Positions 12,973 to 24,120 of a DNA stretch of 64,000 nucleotides are shown here, one piece after another. This stretch comes from Hemileia vastatrix (taxonomy: Eukaryota; Basidiomycota; Pucciniomycetes; Pucciniales; Zaghouaniaceae), in NCBI GenBank assembly GCA_030280995.1, contig JASXTE010000010.1:27520823-27584822 (forward strand), in the 5' to 3' direction. How positions within the stretch are numbered: the first letter of the stretch is position 1; every line of letters starts with the position of its first letter. Position numbers and translations under genes: made by a program. Below the pieces are notes generated by a model that was not told the origin of the DNA, did not search any database, and saw nothing but the letters and a program-made list of their open reading frames with translations.

Positions 12973-15252
12973 TTACATTGTTAGCTCCATTTTTTTCCTT
13001 TGAATCTTATACATGCTGAATTCTATACTTCCTTGTACAAAATAATTCAAAACATTTACTTCATTTTGCTGCCCCATTCTATACAGCCGATCAACAGCCT
13101 GTTGCTCAACTGCTGGATTCCAATTTGGCTCCTATTTCAACATTGAACATATAAAAAATTTAATATTTTTGTTCTTAATATGAAATAAAAGACATTGAGC
13201 TCACCATTATATATACATTTTGAGCACACCTGAGATCTATACCCACTCCTGCAGCCTGAATCGTTCCAACCAAAACTTGGCAATTTTTATTAAAATGGAA
13301 TTCATGCATATTTTTGTCTCGCTTTGTCCGGCTGAGTTCACCCGTAAGCTGGGTATACCTAATATTGTGGTCATCTAAAGCCATTTTTATTCTATTTTGA
13401 AATATTAGAAAATTGTTTTTAATAAGCCAACACAATTTTGTAAAACAATTCATTATAGAATCACTTACATCTGCAAAAAGTCTGCAAAGTTGGAGAATAT
13501 AACAGCTTTTGGAAAATTTATATCCCTTTCACCAGACAAAAAGTTTTTTAAGTGGCCTATAAGATGACAAATCTTTGCGGAATGCTGCCAGGTGAAATCA
13601 AAAGTTGGAGTTTCATCCAGATTTTTGTAGATTGGATGGTTGCAGAATTTTCTTAAAATCATCAGCTCTCTTAGAAACTCAGATGAGTCCCAAGGGAAGT
13701 CAGTGCTTCTGGAGGGCCCATATCGCTCAGTGAATCCTTCTTGAAGCACATCAAGTTTAGACCTCCATGGATCTGCTAATTGAACCGATATCCCCCTTTG
13801 AATCTTTTTTGGAAGAGACAAAATTGCATCCTTTGTTCTACGTAGGCTTATGACTTTCATTAAGTGATTGATTGATTTAATAGAATTAGCCTTTCCTTTT
13901 TGCAAACCTGGAAAAAGGAAATTCTTCCATAACCAGTCTTCTTGCCACTTTTCGATTCTAAGAAAAAATATGAGACTTTGAAGGTCAGTGGGCCTGTTCT
14001 GAAGTGGAGTTCCAGTCAAGCATAGTCGGTGTTGGGATTCCAAGTCAAATATTGTTTGAGCCCTCTGCGAGTAAGGATTTTTAATGTAACTAAAAGAATA
14101 TTTATAAAAATTGATAATAAAAATTAAGTTTTAAGTTTTAGATATAGAAATGGGCACTAACTGAGCTTCATCTAAAACAACTCTATACCAAAAGAGCATT
14201 TGAGTCACCGGTATCTTTTTTTGGCTTTGATTTTTTGACATCGTTGGGCTAGCTATTTCATAGGTCGTTAAAACAATAGCAGTGTCCTGTAGCTCATTGA
14301 CATTAGTATTTTGACAATCCTTCCCATAAAGAACCTTGAAAGGAAGTGCATTATCTTCAAAGTGCACACTTATTTCATTGATCCAATTCGATAGTGTTGC
14401 CAGGGGGCATATAATCAGTGTGGCTGAACTCCGATTAATACCTTCTTGATTTTCTGATACCTGGAATTGTCTTGCTTCACCTTGAGTTGCACTTATAAGA
14501 GAAAGAGTTGAAAGTGTCTTTCCCAAACCCATATCATCAGCAAGTATTGACCCGTTTCCTTCAGGCGGCAATTGATTGTTAGGAAACTGATCTTTATAGT
14601 CATCGAATCCAGTTCTAAGCCAATGGTTGTCCTGGTGCCTCCACATGATATCCAACTTTTCCTTTAACATTCGTTCATTGTCAATCATAAAATTTATTGC
14701 TTGAAGTTGATGTGTTTTGAGAACTGTTTTGATTCCTCGGATAAGTTGATCAGCTTTCCAATCTTGAGTACTCTGAGATATTTGGAAAGAGCCTTCAAAA
14801 ATTACATGCGGGATATTAAAAAAGATAGTGGAGTCGTAGTTCAGGATTGGACATAAATCGATTTGTGCAGAAGAAAATGCTTCTTTAGCAAGACTGATTA
14901 GTGTACTTGAAGAAAAGAGGCATCCCCAAAGTTGATACTGATTACCAAAAACTGGAACCAAGTAAGCATGAAAATAGAAAGGCTTCATAGGATTCAAGGC
15001 ACTTCTTTGGTTTAAATGGTGAGATCCAGAGCCAATGTCACCCAATAGTGGTCCAATGTGCTGACTCTGCACTTGAGAAAGATTACCAACAAGGGTTGGT
15101 TTTCTTTCTTCAAATAGTCCAAAAATATGAACATTCGAATGGCCTCGCTGTAAAATTGTGGGGGTCGGTGAGTTTTGAAATCTTGAAATTACATTCATAT
15201 AAATTTGATCGATTGTTATTGAGAACTGTCCAACACATCTGAGACTTGACAT
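12973..15252 (-). CDS. SNF2-family helicase-like protein (Rad5/ULS1-like), copy C1, intact
   Basis: Four exons join in frame: 15252-14162, 14089-13469, 13391-13205 and 13131-12973; total 685 residues. SNF2 motifs in order: motif I ADDMGLGKT (about residue 239), a DEAH box whose last codon is completed across the first intron (about 364), LTGTPLQN (about 390), QAAGVGIDL (about 619) and AVDRLYRMGQ (about 650). The two RecA-like halves are joined directly: I see no RING finger or HIRAN domain, unlike Rad5/HLTF, and the protein is short for that group. The N-terminal 180 residues are unlike any domain I know. Family knowledge: ATP-driven translocation on duplex DNA, remodelling nucleosomes or displacing proteins. 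Its placement in a transposon gene set suggests a role in the element's own chromatin access or repair, which is inference. Confidence 0.88.
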
Positions 15253-16107
15253 ATTAAGTAAGAATAGTATCTGAAGATAGTGGTTGTTAAAAGATGAATT
15301 GAAGCAAAAAATGAAGAATCAGTTTTGAATAAAACGACAAAATAACTTTTTAGCATATGCTATGCTAAGCTCATAATTCTTTCACATGTATTATTATTAT
15401 CTTTTTAATAAATATTGGAAGTAAATCAATGATAACTGAAATGAATAATATGTCTTAAAAATAAATCTTGAGCCTATAGAGTAAATTTTGGTTTGTGGAG
15501 GAAGAAAAATTTTCTCAATAAAAATGTGCATTATTGTTACATCATAATCACAAAATAGAATAATTTCACTCTTATTACACTTATTTATGTTTCTGTCTAA
15601 TAGTAAAATGCTTTAGATGTCAGTTCAAAATCCAAATTGAAACTACTACCTAGAACGATATCTTGATACTAACATACTTTTTGTAAGTCTTTGGAAAGAC
15701 ACTTATGGTGATCTCAATAATATTAAAATTGATTTGAATTGTATGTTTTATCAAATATCTATGTAGTCTAGTGTAATAATTGAGATACTACAGTTTAACC
15801 TTCTGTTACCAACTTGGCAAGAAAATATATGTAGATATTCTTAGAACGAATATCAAATTTTGCTTTCCACAAGATGGGAAAGTGAATATTATGATATGTT
15901 AAATGATATGTTCAAGCTTTGCTCAATCTGTGCTCAGCTCAAAATCAAAGTAATCACCAAGCTCCAAGAAACCTGTGATTGAGTTTGGTTGAACCTAGGT
16001 CTAACTGATTACCAAATCTTTGTCCAATTAATTTAAATCTGGTTTCACAATGAACTCCCAACAGCCTTCCAACAGCTTTCCAACCACTTCCCAACATTTT
16101 TAAATGA

Positions 16108-16129
16108 GGGGTATTGCTAGCAATACCCC
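16108..16129. repeat. Perfect 22-bp palindrome
   Basis: The sequence GGGGTATTGCT followed by its exact reverse complement gives 11-bp arms without a loop, in AT-rich surroundings. Nothing in the neighbouring genes explains it. It could mark an element end or a protein-binding site. Confidence 0.8.
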
Positions 16130-16278
16130 CCCAAATTTTCTGTGGTGCTACAAGTAAATAAAATCCCTAGAGAAATATTTGGATAATTACAACAGGTTGG
16201 TGTCACTTATATAGTGATTTCAGAAAAAGAAGCCCTGTTTTATAATAAAATTGTGATATTGAATCAACAATTTTAGCA

Positions 16279-16440
16279 CTAATTTAACATATAATTGTTA
16301 TTAGTGGGAGTCTGTCAATAGAAAAATTAATTTTGTGATCTTTGCAGATAAAAATGTTTACCACTAATTTAACATAAATTGTTATTGGTGGGAATCTGTC
16401 AATAGACCAATTGAATTTGTGATCTTTGCAGATGATAAAC
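16279..16440. repeat. Two-copy tandem repeat in the Ty3-I leader
   Basis: Two similar units of about 80-85 bp each contain TGTCAATAGA and TTTGTGATCTTTGCAGAT. They lie about 320 bp upstream of the gag start of Ty3-I, the position at which the related elements carry arrays of short leader repeats. Confidence 0.6.
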
Positions 16441-16888
16441 CAATTAAACTGATTAATTGTTTTATTTTAACAGGACTCTTAATACCTTTTTATTGGTTTG
16501 TAAAATTCATTTAATATTTAGAAAGAATCTTACTGACAGATTTTCTTTTTTAAATATAAAAACACAGCTACATATTGTAGACCAGTTAAATCAAGTGACC
16601 ACATAAAAGCATATTTGACTTTTGGCACTTATAAATTCACTTCATACCTACAAGTAAGCAATAAAATTGATTTCAGTGGTATTGATAAATACTGATAAAA
16701 CTCTTTTTTGAAGTTTTCAGATCTCAAATTTCAATTCTTCGATTAAATTCCATGAAAAATGTGTGACAACAATGATATTGTGATTAATAAGGCAAAACCT
16801 TATATCTTAAAACCTAGAGCTGAAAGACCTGTTACAGGACATTCAAATGGAGAGCTAGGATTCCCCCACAAACAGCATCACTCCACAA

Positions 16889-17299
16889 ATGTCTCTGGAA
16901 GAAAGGGAAAAACTATTTAAACAGGTATCAATAAAGAAAACAAGAAATACCTTACAAGAGCAAATTCACTTCCTCTCCACTCTACTAAACACCTTGAAAA
17001 TAAGAGTCAAAAATATAGTGGACCAGATAAACAATCTGGAGAAAAGATCAGCTCAGGTTTTTGTAGAAGTCAATCAAGCTCTTGTAGAAATAAAGGCTCA
17101 ACCACCAACAGTGGCACCCAACAGTTCCATAGCAACACCTCCAGCACAAGAGGAGGACCAAAAAATTACTGTAAACAAATTGAAGTGAGATTGGTACGCC
17201 CAAAACTACAACAACCCTCAACAGCAGGGCTCCAGCAGTCACCCTTACAGGGGAAAGCCAAGGAGAGGAAGGGGAAATGGAATAAGACCTTGGTGAGTC
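16889..17299 (+). pseudogene. Overlapping second frame in the Ty3-I gag region
   Basis: In a different frame from gag, a reading frame starts MSLEEREKL at 16889, runs through a Leu-rich predicted coiled coil and ends with SSHPYRGKPRRGRG and a terminal PW before a stop. One TGA at 17186-17188 interrupts it exactly where the relatives have tryptophan (SKWQWDW). The same frame, with the coiled coil, W-x-W-D-W, HPYQGG, basic patch and PW order, is open in the copies at 58692-59252 and 52401-52508/61273-61602. This suggests a real overlapping gene, possibly a small basic RNA-binding protein; the function is unknown. Confidence 0.55.
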
Positions 17300-18006
17300 A
17301 TCCATCTTCTCAGGATCAATTATATAATCCTAACAATGAATTACTTATAGGTAAAGAAATTGATAGAGAATTAATGGATATAATTGATAAGAATTTAAAA
17401 AATTATTCATTTAAAAATAACATGTTAAACTTGTCTTTAAATGATGACAATGTAAATAGTTTTATTGACCACCAGGATAATGCTATTAATATCAAAATGG
17501 AACCAAATCAATTAAATCTTGAACCTGATGATGAGTCTTCTGAATTGGACACAGAAAAAATTGAATATTTTCTAAAAGAAAATCCAATGGAATCAAAAAT
17601 AATTAGTAAATAATTATTAAGAATTGAAAAATTGGAAGAATTCTCTAGAGAGTCAAATAATAATACAGAAAGTGTATTATAAAACCTCACACAATCATTG
17701 AGTAAAATAGCCAATAGGTTAAAAATTATTGAGAATTTAAATAATGAATTAATTAATGAAAACAAAAGATTAAACTCTGAGATTCAAAATTTAAAAAATA
17801 AATTGGAACATTCTCAGAATATTATGGCTACCATAGAGGGACATGTAAAATTGTCTTTTTCAAATGTGAATGATACCTTAACTCATGTGCCTGTAATAAA
17901 AGATAGGTTACAAAGAGTAGAAATTGAAATTTCTAACATTTTTAAAAATACTGATAAAGTAAAAGATAATACCTCTTATGTGGAAAGAGTACCATTTTTT
18001 ATGAAA

Positions 18007-18012
18007 CACCCA
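18007..18012. repeat. Target site duplication of the 26.5-kb transposon, left copy (CACCCA)
   Basis: CACCCA directly precedes the left terminal inverted repeat and recurs at 44525-44530 directly after the right one. The two copies encode the same His-Pro of the interrupted gag frame. Confidence 0.85.
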
Positions 18013-18050
18013 CACGGGGAAAAAAATGAGGACTTGTAGGCAACTCGTTT
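18013..18050 (+). repeat. Left terminal inverted repeat
   Basis: It begins CACGGGG, then an A-run, ATGAGGACTTGTAGGC and ACTCGTTTTT. It matches the inverted sequence at 44488-44524 with small differences in the G- and A-runs and three substitutions. A CAC start is characteristic of CACTA/EnSpm-type ends, fitting the Tnp2-type transposase inside. Confidence 0.85.
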
Positions 18051-18245
18051 TTTTGTATTTCTGACTAACCTTGCTGTAACCTGGTTAGAACTTCAAGTGA
18101 TCCATATTCAAAACTGCCTCTCATGAATCAGGGAGTGAAATTTGGAGTCCATACTTTTTACTTTAATTAGTTAGCCCAATCACTGGCAGTAAATATTTGT
18201 ATATATATTTATTGTCCACAAAAAATATACAATTCTAAAACCACA

Positions 18246-21200
18246 TTAAAAATCAGAATAGCTGCTGGCTATATTTTTTAATGATATCATACAACAAGTA
18301 TTTGAGAAAACATTTTCAAAACCACTAGGATGTGTAGTTTTTGAAACATGACCAATAATTTCCTTGCTATTCATAACTACTTTTTTTGACCATTTATCAT
18401 AACACCAAAAAACATTAAGCCCAGCTTTTAAATAAGGATTTTCAATTTTAGGATCCACAATGTCATATAAGCCAACTAAAATAAAATTTTGACCTGAAAA
18501 TGTTGTTGACTGTCACATTTTCAATATAACCCCAACAACATTTCCTTTTGATGAATTTACCTCAACATTGCCATTTCCTTGATTTGTTGAATATAATCAG
18601 TAGTTTTTTCCATCCAGTAAAAAGTTATCTACTTTAATAATTTGAGGTGATAGAATTTGAGATGAAACAGATGGTTGATTTTTCGTAAAAATACTGGAAA
18701 ATATTTTTTTGCCATCAATCATGTTGAGATACTCTATCCACAATTCATAGTCTTCACACAGTAGTTGAGATGATTTTGAGGGAATTTTTCTTTTCTCTGA
18801 ACTGAAGACATTTTTCATTTCATTCTCAAATCGATCATTAGTTCTGTCCCTTAATGATTGAAGCTGACCAGTCAAAATAAACCTTTTCATAATGGTCTTG
18901 TCTATTTGATCTTTAAAAAAAATGAAATTAATAAAGTTAAGTAGCTTTAATTAAGGAAAACATACATTTTTTCTTATTGGTTGGAATGGAGCTTAACACT
19001 CCATTTATACGCTTGTGGGCCCATGCTGCAGTTGATGGTGCTGGCCCAAATCTTCTCAGAACTTCAGGAAAATGTTATGCTAAGTGGATGTTTGGCTTTA
19101 TATTGATATCAGGCCAAAATTCCTTAAGACACTTCATATAATCTTTTAACTGACCTTGAAGAGATGAAATTTGAGCTTCACGTATCTCCAAGGAAGTCAG
19201 AATATTGATTATTGAAACCAGAAGTGAAAGACATTTAATCAACTTCTTCTCTCGTGCGTCAGAATTTTCAGTAGCCCAAACTGGTATCAAAGCTTCCACA
19301 TAGTAAATTTTACATAGTAAAAACCATTCAGCAGCTTTAAGATTTGTACCAGCCTCTCCTAGACTACTAGGAACACGGGTTAGCCATGAAGGGGTCTTAG
19401 TGTTGCGGATACAGGTTTGAACAATTAACAATTCACTCGATTGTAGACACAAATTATCTGTTGATGCATCTGGGTTTTGTGCTGGTTTCAAAGTGACTAT
19501 GAGTCTTGATAAATCTGAATATTTCTGAAAGGTGTGATCTACAAAAATATTTTGAGATACAATTTTCATCTAATAATAGCTCATTTTAACTTACTTGAAC
19601 TAGAAAAATTGGATCTATAATCATTTTCATCCAAACAGATATCTTTAGGAAGTTGATTGTGAATTTTTGATGGACCAGCCGTTTTTAATTTCTTGACCTG
19701 ATCATGAAAACTATCTTGATGAGAAGGTTTACGTTCAAAATTTTTTCGCCGAGGTAGAAGTACACAAACAGAACTTTTTGATTTATTAGATTTTCTCAAA
19801 GGTTGAGAGGATGAATGAGGGTAAGAAGGAGACTTTGATTTTTTCTTTTCAGTTGAAAACAAATATATAAAATTACTAGAGGCACTAGAAAATGAATTTT
19901 GGCTTGATATGGAAGGATTTGGATCAAAATCATTAAAGCCTCTTTTTGCTCTATTTTTCTTTGTTTTTGAATTCTTTCTCCAGCCACATGTATCTGAAGG
20001 TACGTTTTTCTGAAGTCCTTTGCCATTCCAAGGAGTAAGCAGTGCATCAACTCTATTCCAATATGGAAGCTGTTGAAGTGATGAATATCGTAAACCTTTA
20101 CTCTCCAAGATTTCTTTCATTTCTTGTGCAGTGGAAGCAGTTTTCCATTTGAGAGCGTATGTGCAATGGTGAGAATCAGTCCAAGAAAGAAATTCAGAAG
20201 GAGTTTTGCCAGATTTCAGTTCCTCCTTTGAAATGTAGCAAAAATGGCATGGGATGTTAGAGCTATAGCTGGAAAATCCTGAAAGCTTCTGGATAGCTGG
20301 AAGATTGCCCATCAAAGGAAATATCGCTGCATGAATTAACCGTCTATTTGGGTGATTATAAGTCTTGGAGAAAAAAAATCCTTTCCACAAGGCAAGAAGT
20401 TTGTCCAAAAGTGGTGTAATAACGTGATTACAATGGTCCAAACTGGGTACATGAGGCCCAGGTGTAATTCCGGCCAAAAAGACATGTTGCTTTTTATATC
20501 GTAAATGAGGTGGGAGATTGAGACAAATAAGTATGATTGAACCAAATGATACCTTATTATGACCACCGATTTTGTTCCCAAATGGATTAAAACCAATCCA
20601 TATACAAACTAAAAACCAAATTCCCACTTTTCTTTGTAAAATAACCTCCACTAGAATCTTTAAATTCTTTCCACACTGACCCATCCCATACGTCACACAT
20701 TTTTCCACGTGTCTTCCGTGGTCTTCTCAAAGAAGTGTCAAGATCATCCTCAAACCCAGGAAGAAGTAGAAGACGTGCAAGGCAAGATATAAGGTACTGA
20801 GTTGTATAAGTTTGTGCTGGTAAGGATTTATTATTTTTCACTTTGAACAAGGGGTAGTTGCATATCAGAAAATCTTCATCCTTCTTAGAAATGGGATTTA
20901 GTAGAAGTTGTTTGAAGTGACTATGATCATAGTTGTACTCATTGACTGATTTGAAAGGTTGATGTAAGCAATTCGGACAACAGAGTAACGTTTTTAAAGG
21001 GGCTTTGAGATTAAGTCTCTACATAATAGTGTATATATCGTGTTGAAGTAATTGATATTCTCATTCAAAACTAGCAGGATTTCCAAAACTTCTGGAAATT
21101 AGTTGAATTTTGAAAAATTCAGCTTCAATTCTTATTTCAATTTGGTCCCTAGATAGGTTTTGTACCAAGTGGCCATGAGCGATTTCAATGAGGGTAATGA

Positions 21201-21336
21201 AAATATAAGGTGAGAGATGGACAAGAGCAGGTGGAGAAAAATCAGAGGAATAAACACGTGTGAAATTCGAGTTTGAAGAACTAGATGATTTTGATATATT
21301 AGTTTTTCTTAAAATAGGGGTAGTTGAGTCGGTATT
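18246..21336 (-). pseudogene. Tnp2/Plavaka transposase A2, main part (decayed)
   Basis: This is homologous to A1 along its length: DGSVWKEF and MDWF-NPFGNKIGGHNK, a MGNLPAIQKLSGFSSYS block with CHFC, the MHCLLLGMAKDF block, TPSWLTRVPSSLG with LKAAEW, and a C-terminal KEIIGH motif. Damage includes a frameshift in the MDWF block near 20590, a small deletion that shifts frame at the expected D-x-MH motif near 20040, and stops at 21061-21063 (TGA where the context suggests TGG) and 19075-19077 (TAA where A1 has CAA). The gene is transcribed towards the left inverted repeat. Its exon 1 and the start of exon 2 lie 8.4 kb away at 29764-30154 because a Ty3 element landed in exon 2. Confidence 0.88.
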
Positions 21337-22143
21337 TGTCACTGGACAACCTACGCACAAGGTCGAGGATGTTCCTGTAAGTGAGATGAGGAGTTTAGAT
21401 ACTTCTTTGAAGCACAGAGGGATGGTTCGAGGAAGTGATTCGAAGATGACTTGAAGGAAGAAATACTGCTTTTAGATATTTTCAAGAAGAATTCCAATAT
21501 ATTTTAGAGGTAATATTGAAATTCTTAATATCTCACAAATGATTGGAAACTCAACAATCAAAGATTTAGGATTTAGAAATGATTATTGAGAAAATAGAGA
21601 AAGATACAATAATAATTATTTAACTTAAAAGCTTTTACCACTATTAACTATAAATACATTTTATAATTTAATTCTCAAGAATATCAAACCAAAAACCCAA
21701 CCCCTTTTATATCCTTTACTCCTCCTTGCATTGACCTCATACTCATCCACTATTCGGCACACCACAGAACATTAAAAAATACATCCATTACACCTTGACC
21801 CTCCTCACTAACATCCGTTAACCCTTTAATCCTCCACTATCCATTCCGTCCATGCTCACTACCCCTTTTAATAATTCACAGACATTTAATAAACATTTTA
21901 GTGCACCATTACATTGACTATTGCGCTGTGCGTTGCTTATTGAAGAAAAGACTGAGACACACTATTGAGATATTGACTAATTTAGATTTAGAGTTTAGAC
22001 TAGCGCGGTTGAATAGCGAGTACACAAAGGAAAGCTGCAGTTGCTATGGAGAATTGCTTTCTGCGCTTCAAGTATGGATTTAGACCTCTGTATTATTGAT
22101 TTAATGAGCTGCTTTTGCCTCAAGTGTCACGTGGCGGGTGACA
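21337..22143 (-). repeat. 3' LTR of Ty3-II
   Basis: 807 bp with TGTCAC/GTGACA ends. It is the 3' LTR because gag and pol read leftwards towards it. Confidence 0.9.
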
Positions 22144-22245
22144 GATTCCCGGGTATAAGAACGCGAGCTCCGTTGAGTGTAAGACATACTTCCCACACCA
22201 ATTTCCCTTCCTTCTTTATTTAATTATTATTTTTTTTAACTCACC

Positions 22246-23114
22246 ATGACAGATTTCCCGACACCAACTCCCACACCTCCACACCCTAAAGCGGATGGGG
22301 GTATCGTTACACGACAGTTTTCCAAGATTTGCACAGCCTGCGAGTTGATGGAATATTTTTGCCTAGAAAGCACGGAAACACAAGGGCCTCGCCAGAAGTG
22401 CCAATTTTGCCGATGGAGAAGGGTGGCGTGTGATGCCTTGTCAAAGAATGCCGATATTGAGAGTCGGTTCACTAAGACAAAATATTGGGTAATCGCTAAG
22501 ACAAAGGAAGTAGATGAAGACATTTGGGACATCTCAATTGGGGACAATCAATTGGTGGGGGAGAGTGAAAAGGAGGTTGTGGATGATGTGGCAACCTGGG
22601 TGACTCGGGCTGCGAGCAAGAAGCGAGTAGTAGAAGAGGAAGTCGACGAGTTGGTCGAGGAGGAAGAGGAGATTTCCATCTTGAGGAGGACCCCAAAAAA
22701 ATGACTGGTGGTCATTGAAGATGACAAAGAGGAGAGTGATGTGGCGGTGGAGTTCACTCCAAAATTATTTTTGGAGGCTGACCCTATTTTCGAAGTAAGT
22801 CTATTCCCTGATATTTTAGAAATTTAGGTACTGATGGTCTTGTTTTAGAATTCAGAAATCAACATTGAAGTCCCTACGGTGGAAGCAACCCTTGTGGAAC
22901 CTACTGCTGTGGAAGTGGCAGTGTCGGTCAAAGATAGATTACTGGTGGTTACCTCAATGGTGGAACACAAAGAAACCCTTGATCAGGTATGGTCGAAGAA
23001 GCCTCGTCAGGTTTGACGAGCAAAATTTATTGAAGAATTGAGAGGTGAAATCAATAAGATTGTTGATGCCGCTTCCTTCGACGTAGCTGAGGAGCTACTG
23101 AAATTGGAGAAGTG
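22246..23114 (+). pseudogene. Antisense ORF between pol and the 3' LTR of Ty3-II (Cys-rich, acidic)
   Basis: On the strand opposite to gag-pol a 152-residue frame begins MTDFPTPTPTPPHP and has two CxxC-type pairs (C-T-A-C and C-Q-F-C-R-W-R-R) followed by an acidic Glu-rich tail. The frame continues past a TGA at 22702-22704 and plausibly through an intron with a GTAAGT donor near 22794, then another TGA near 23016. Both stops can be explained by CGA to TGA changes. A TATA-like GGGTATAAG lies at about 22150, 95 bp upstream of the ATG and just inside the LTR. It may be an extra gene carried by the element in antisense orientation; the function is unknown, perhaps zinc-binding. Confidence 0.5.
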
Positions 23115-24120
23115 ATTCTGGTAGGAGAGGGGGAAGTCTTGGAGAAATGTAGGAAGGAAATAAGGGAAATTTTAGAGAAGATGAAGGGATTTGTTCGGGA
23201 GAAAATAAAAGAGAGAATTTAAAATGGGAAAAGAAAAGTAAAACAATTTGTATTTAGTTATTTTATTTTGTTGTTTTATTTAGAATTTTATTTTATTATT
23301 TTTTTATAAGGTTTTGAGAGAAAAAAAGGAAAAGACAGAAAAAAAATTTAAATAGAATTTGTTTTAAAATTTTGAAAGAAGAAGTTTAAATGAGAGAAAA
23401 AAAGAAAGAATATTTGATTGAAGCAGTTTTAATTTTAAAGTTCGAAAAGAAAAGAATTGAGTAAGAAGAAAGAAAGAAGAAAGAAATAATTGATTGAAAT
23501 AATTTTGGTTGTGAAAAAAATTTAATGGAAAGAAACAATTTGTAATTTATGAAAGTTTGTTAGATTTGAGGATTTTTGTTTTTTGAAAAAGAAAAGAAAG
23601 AAAAGAAGAGAAGAAATAAAAATTTAAAAGAATTTTGAAAGAAAAAGTAATTTATTCAAAGAATTTAAAAGAGAGATTTAGTGGTTGAATTGAATTTTGA
23701 GAAGATGGTTGTGTTGCGTTTGTGAAAAGTTTTGATAGTTCGAAGAAAAGAAATTTTTAAAGAAAGAATGTATATAGAAAATTTGAGAAGGAAAAAAAAG
23801 AAAAAGAAGTAAATTTTTAAAGAAAAAAGATTTTAATTTTATTTGTTTTATTTTATTTTATTTTAATTTGGTTTTATTTTTATTTTGTTATTTTTTATTT
23901 TATTTTATTTATTTTAAAGAAGGTTGAAAAATTTTTAAAAAGAAAAAGGATAAAGAAGAAAACAAAATTTAAAGAATTTTTTAGAAGTAAAGATGTTTTA
24001 TATTTTAGAAAGAAGAAAATAAAAGAGAAGAAAGAAATAAAAAGAGAAAGGAAAAATAAAAGAGAGTTTTAAGGTTTTGGTTTTAAAGGATATTTAAGAT
24101 GAAAAGACTTTAGGAGTTCA
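23115..24120. repeat. Long purine-rich, low-complexity tract
   Basis: About 1 kb of the plus strand is dominated by A/G runs (GAAAGAAAAGAAG-type) with short TTTTATTTTA blocks. It has no ORF. It lies between the antisense ORF and the pol end inside Ty3-II. Confidence 0.7.

Larger units (their letters stand above)
15253..16758. other. Noncoding region between C1 and the Ty3-I gag gene
   Basis: No gene is supported. It should contain the C1 promoter, the right end of gene set 1 and the leader, and perhaps a 5' LTR remnant, of the Ty3-I element. I could not find an LTR start matching that at 49333, nor a CAC-type inverted end matching 18013. Two structures stand out: a perfect 22-bp palindrome at 16108-16129 and two copies of a roughly 85-bp tandem repeat. 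Confidence 0.5.
16759..18012 (+). pseudogene. Ty3-I retrotransposon gag, 5' part (split by the 26.5-kb DNA transposon)
   Basis: The gag frame starts at an ATG at 16759 and is open apart from TAA at 16918-16920 and a few stops near 17611-17682. The part from about 17700 matches the coiled-coil region of the intact gag at 58060-58250 (for example LSFSNVNDTL against LSFATVNESL). At 18012 the frame is cut by the DNA transposon and resumes at 44531 in the same frame. The element is a chromovirus-like Ty3 relative of that at 52509-61267. Most of its stops can be explained by C-to-T transitions. Confidence 0.75.

Noticed and set aside
22496..22757. Minus-strand frames opposite the antisense ORF of Ty3-II
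   Set aside because: They mirror the acidic Glu-rich codons of the plus-strand frame; the plus strand has the better start, Cys pairs and TATA-like box.
23115..24120. Coding region in the purine-rich tract
   Set aside because: Low-complexity A/G and T-rich sequence with frequent stops in all frames.
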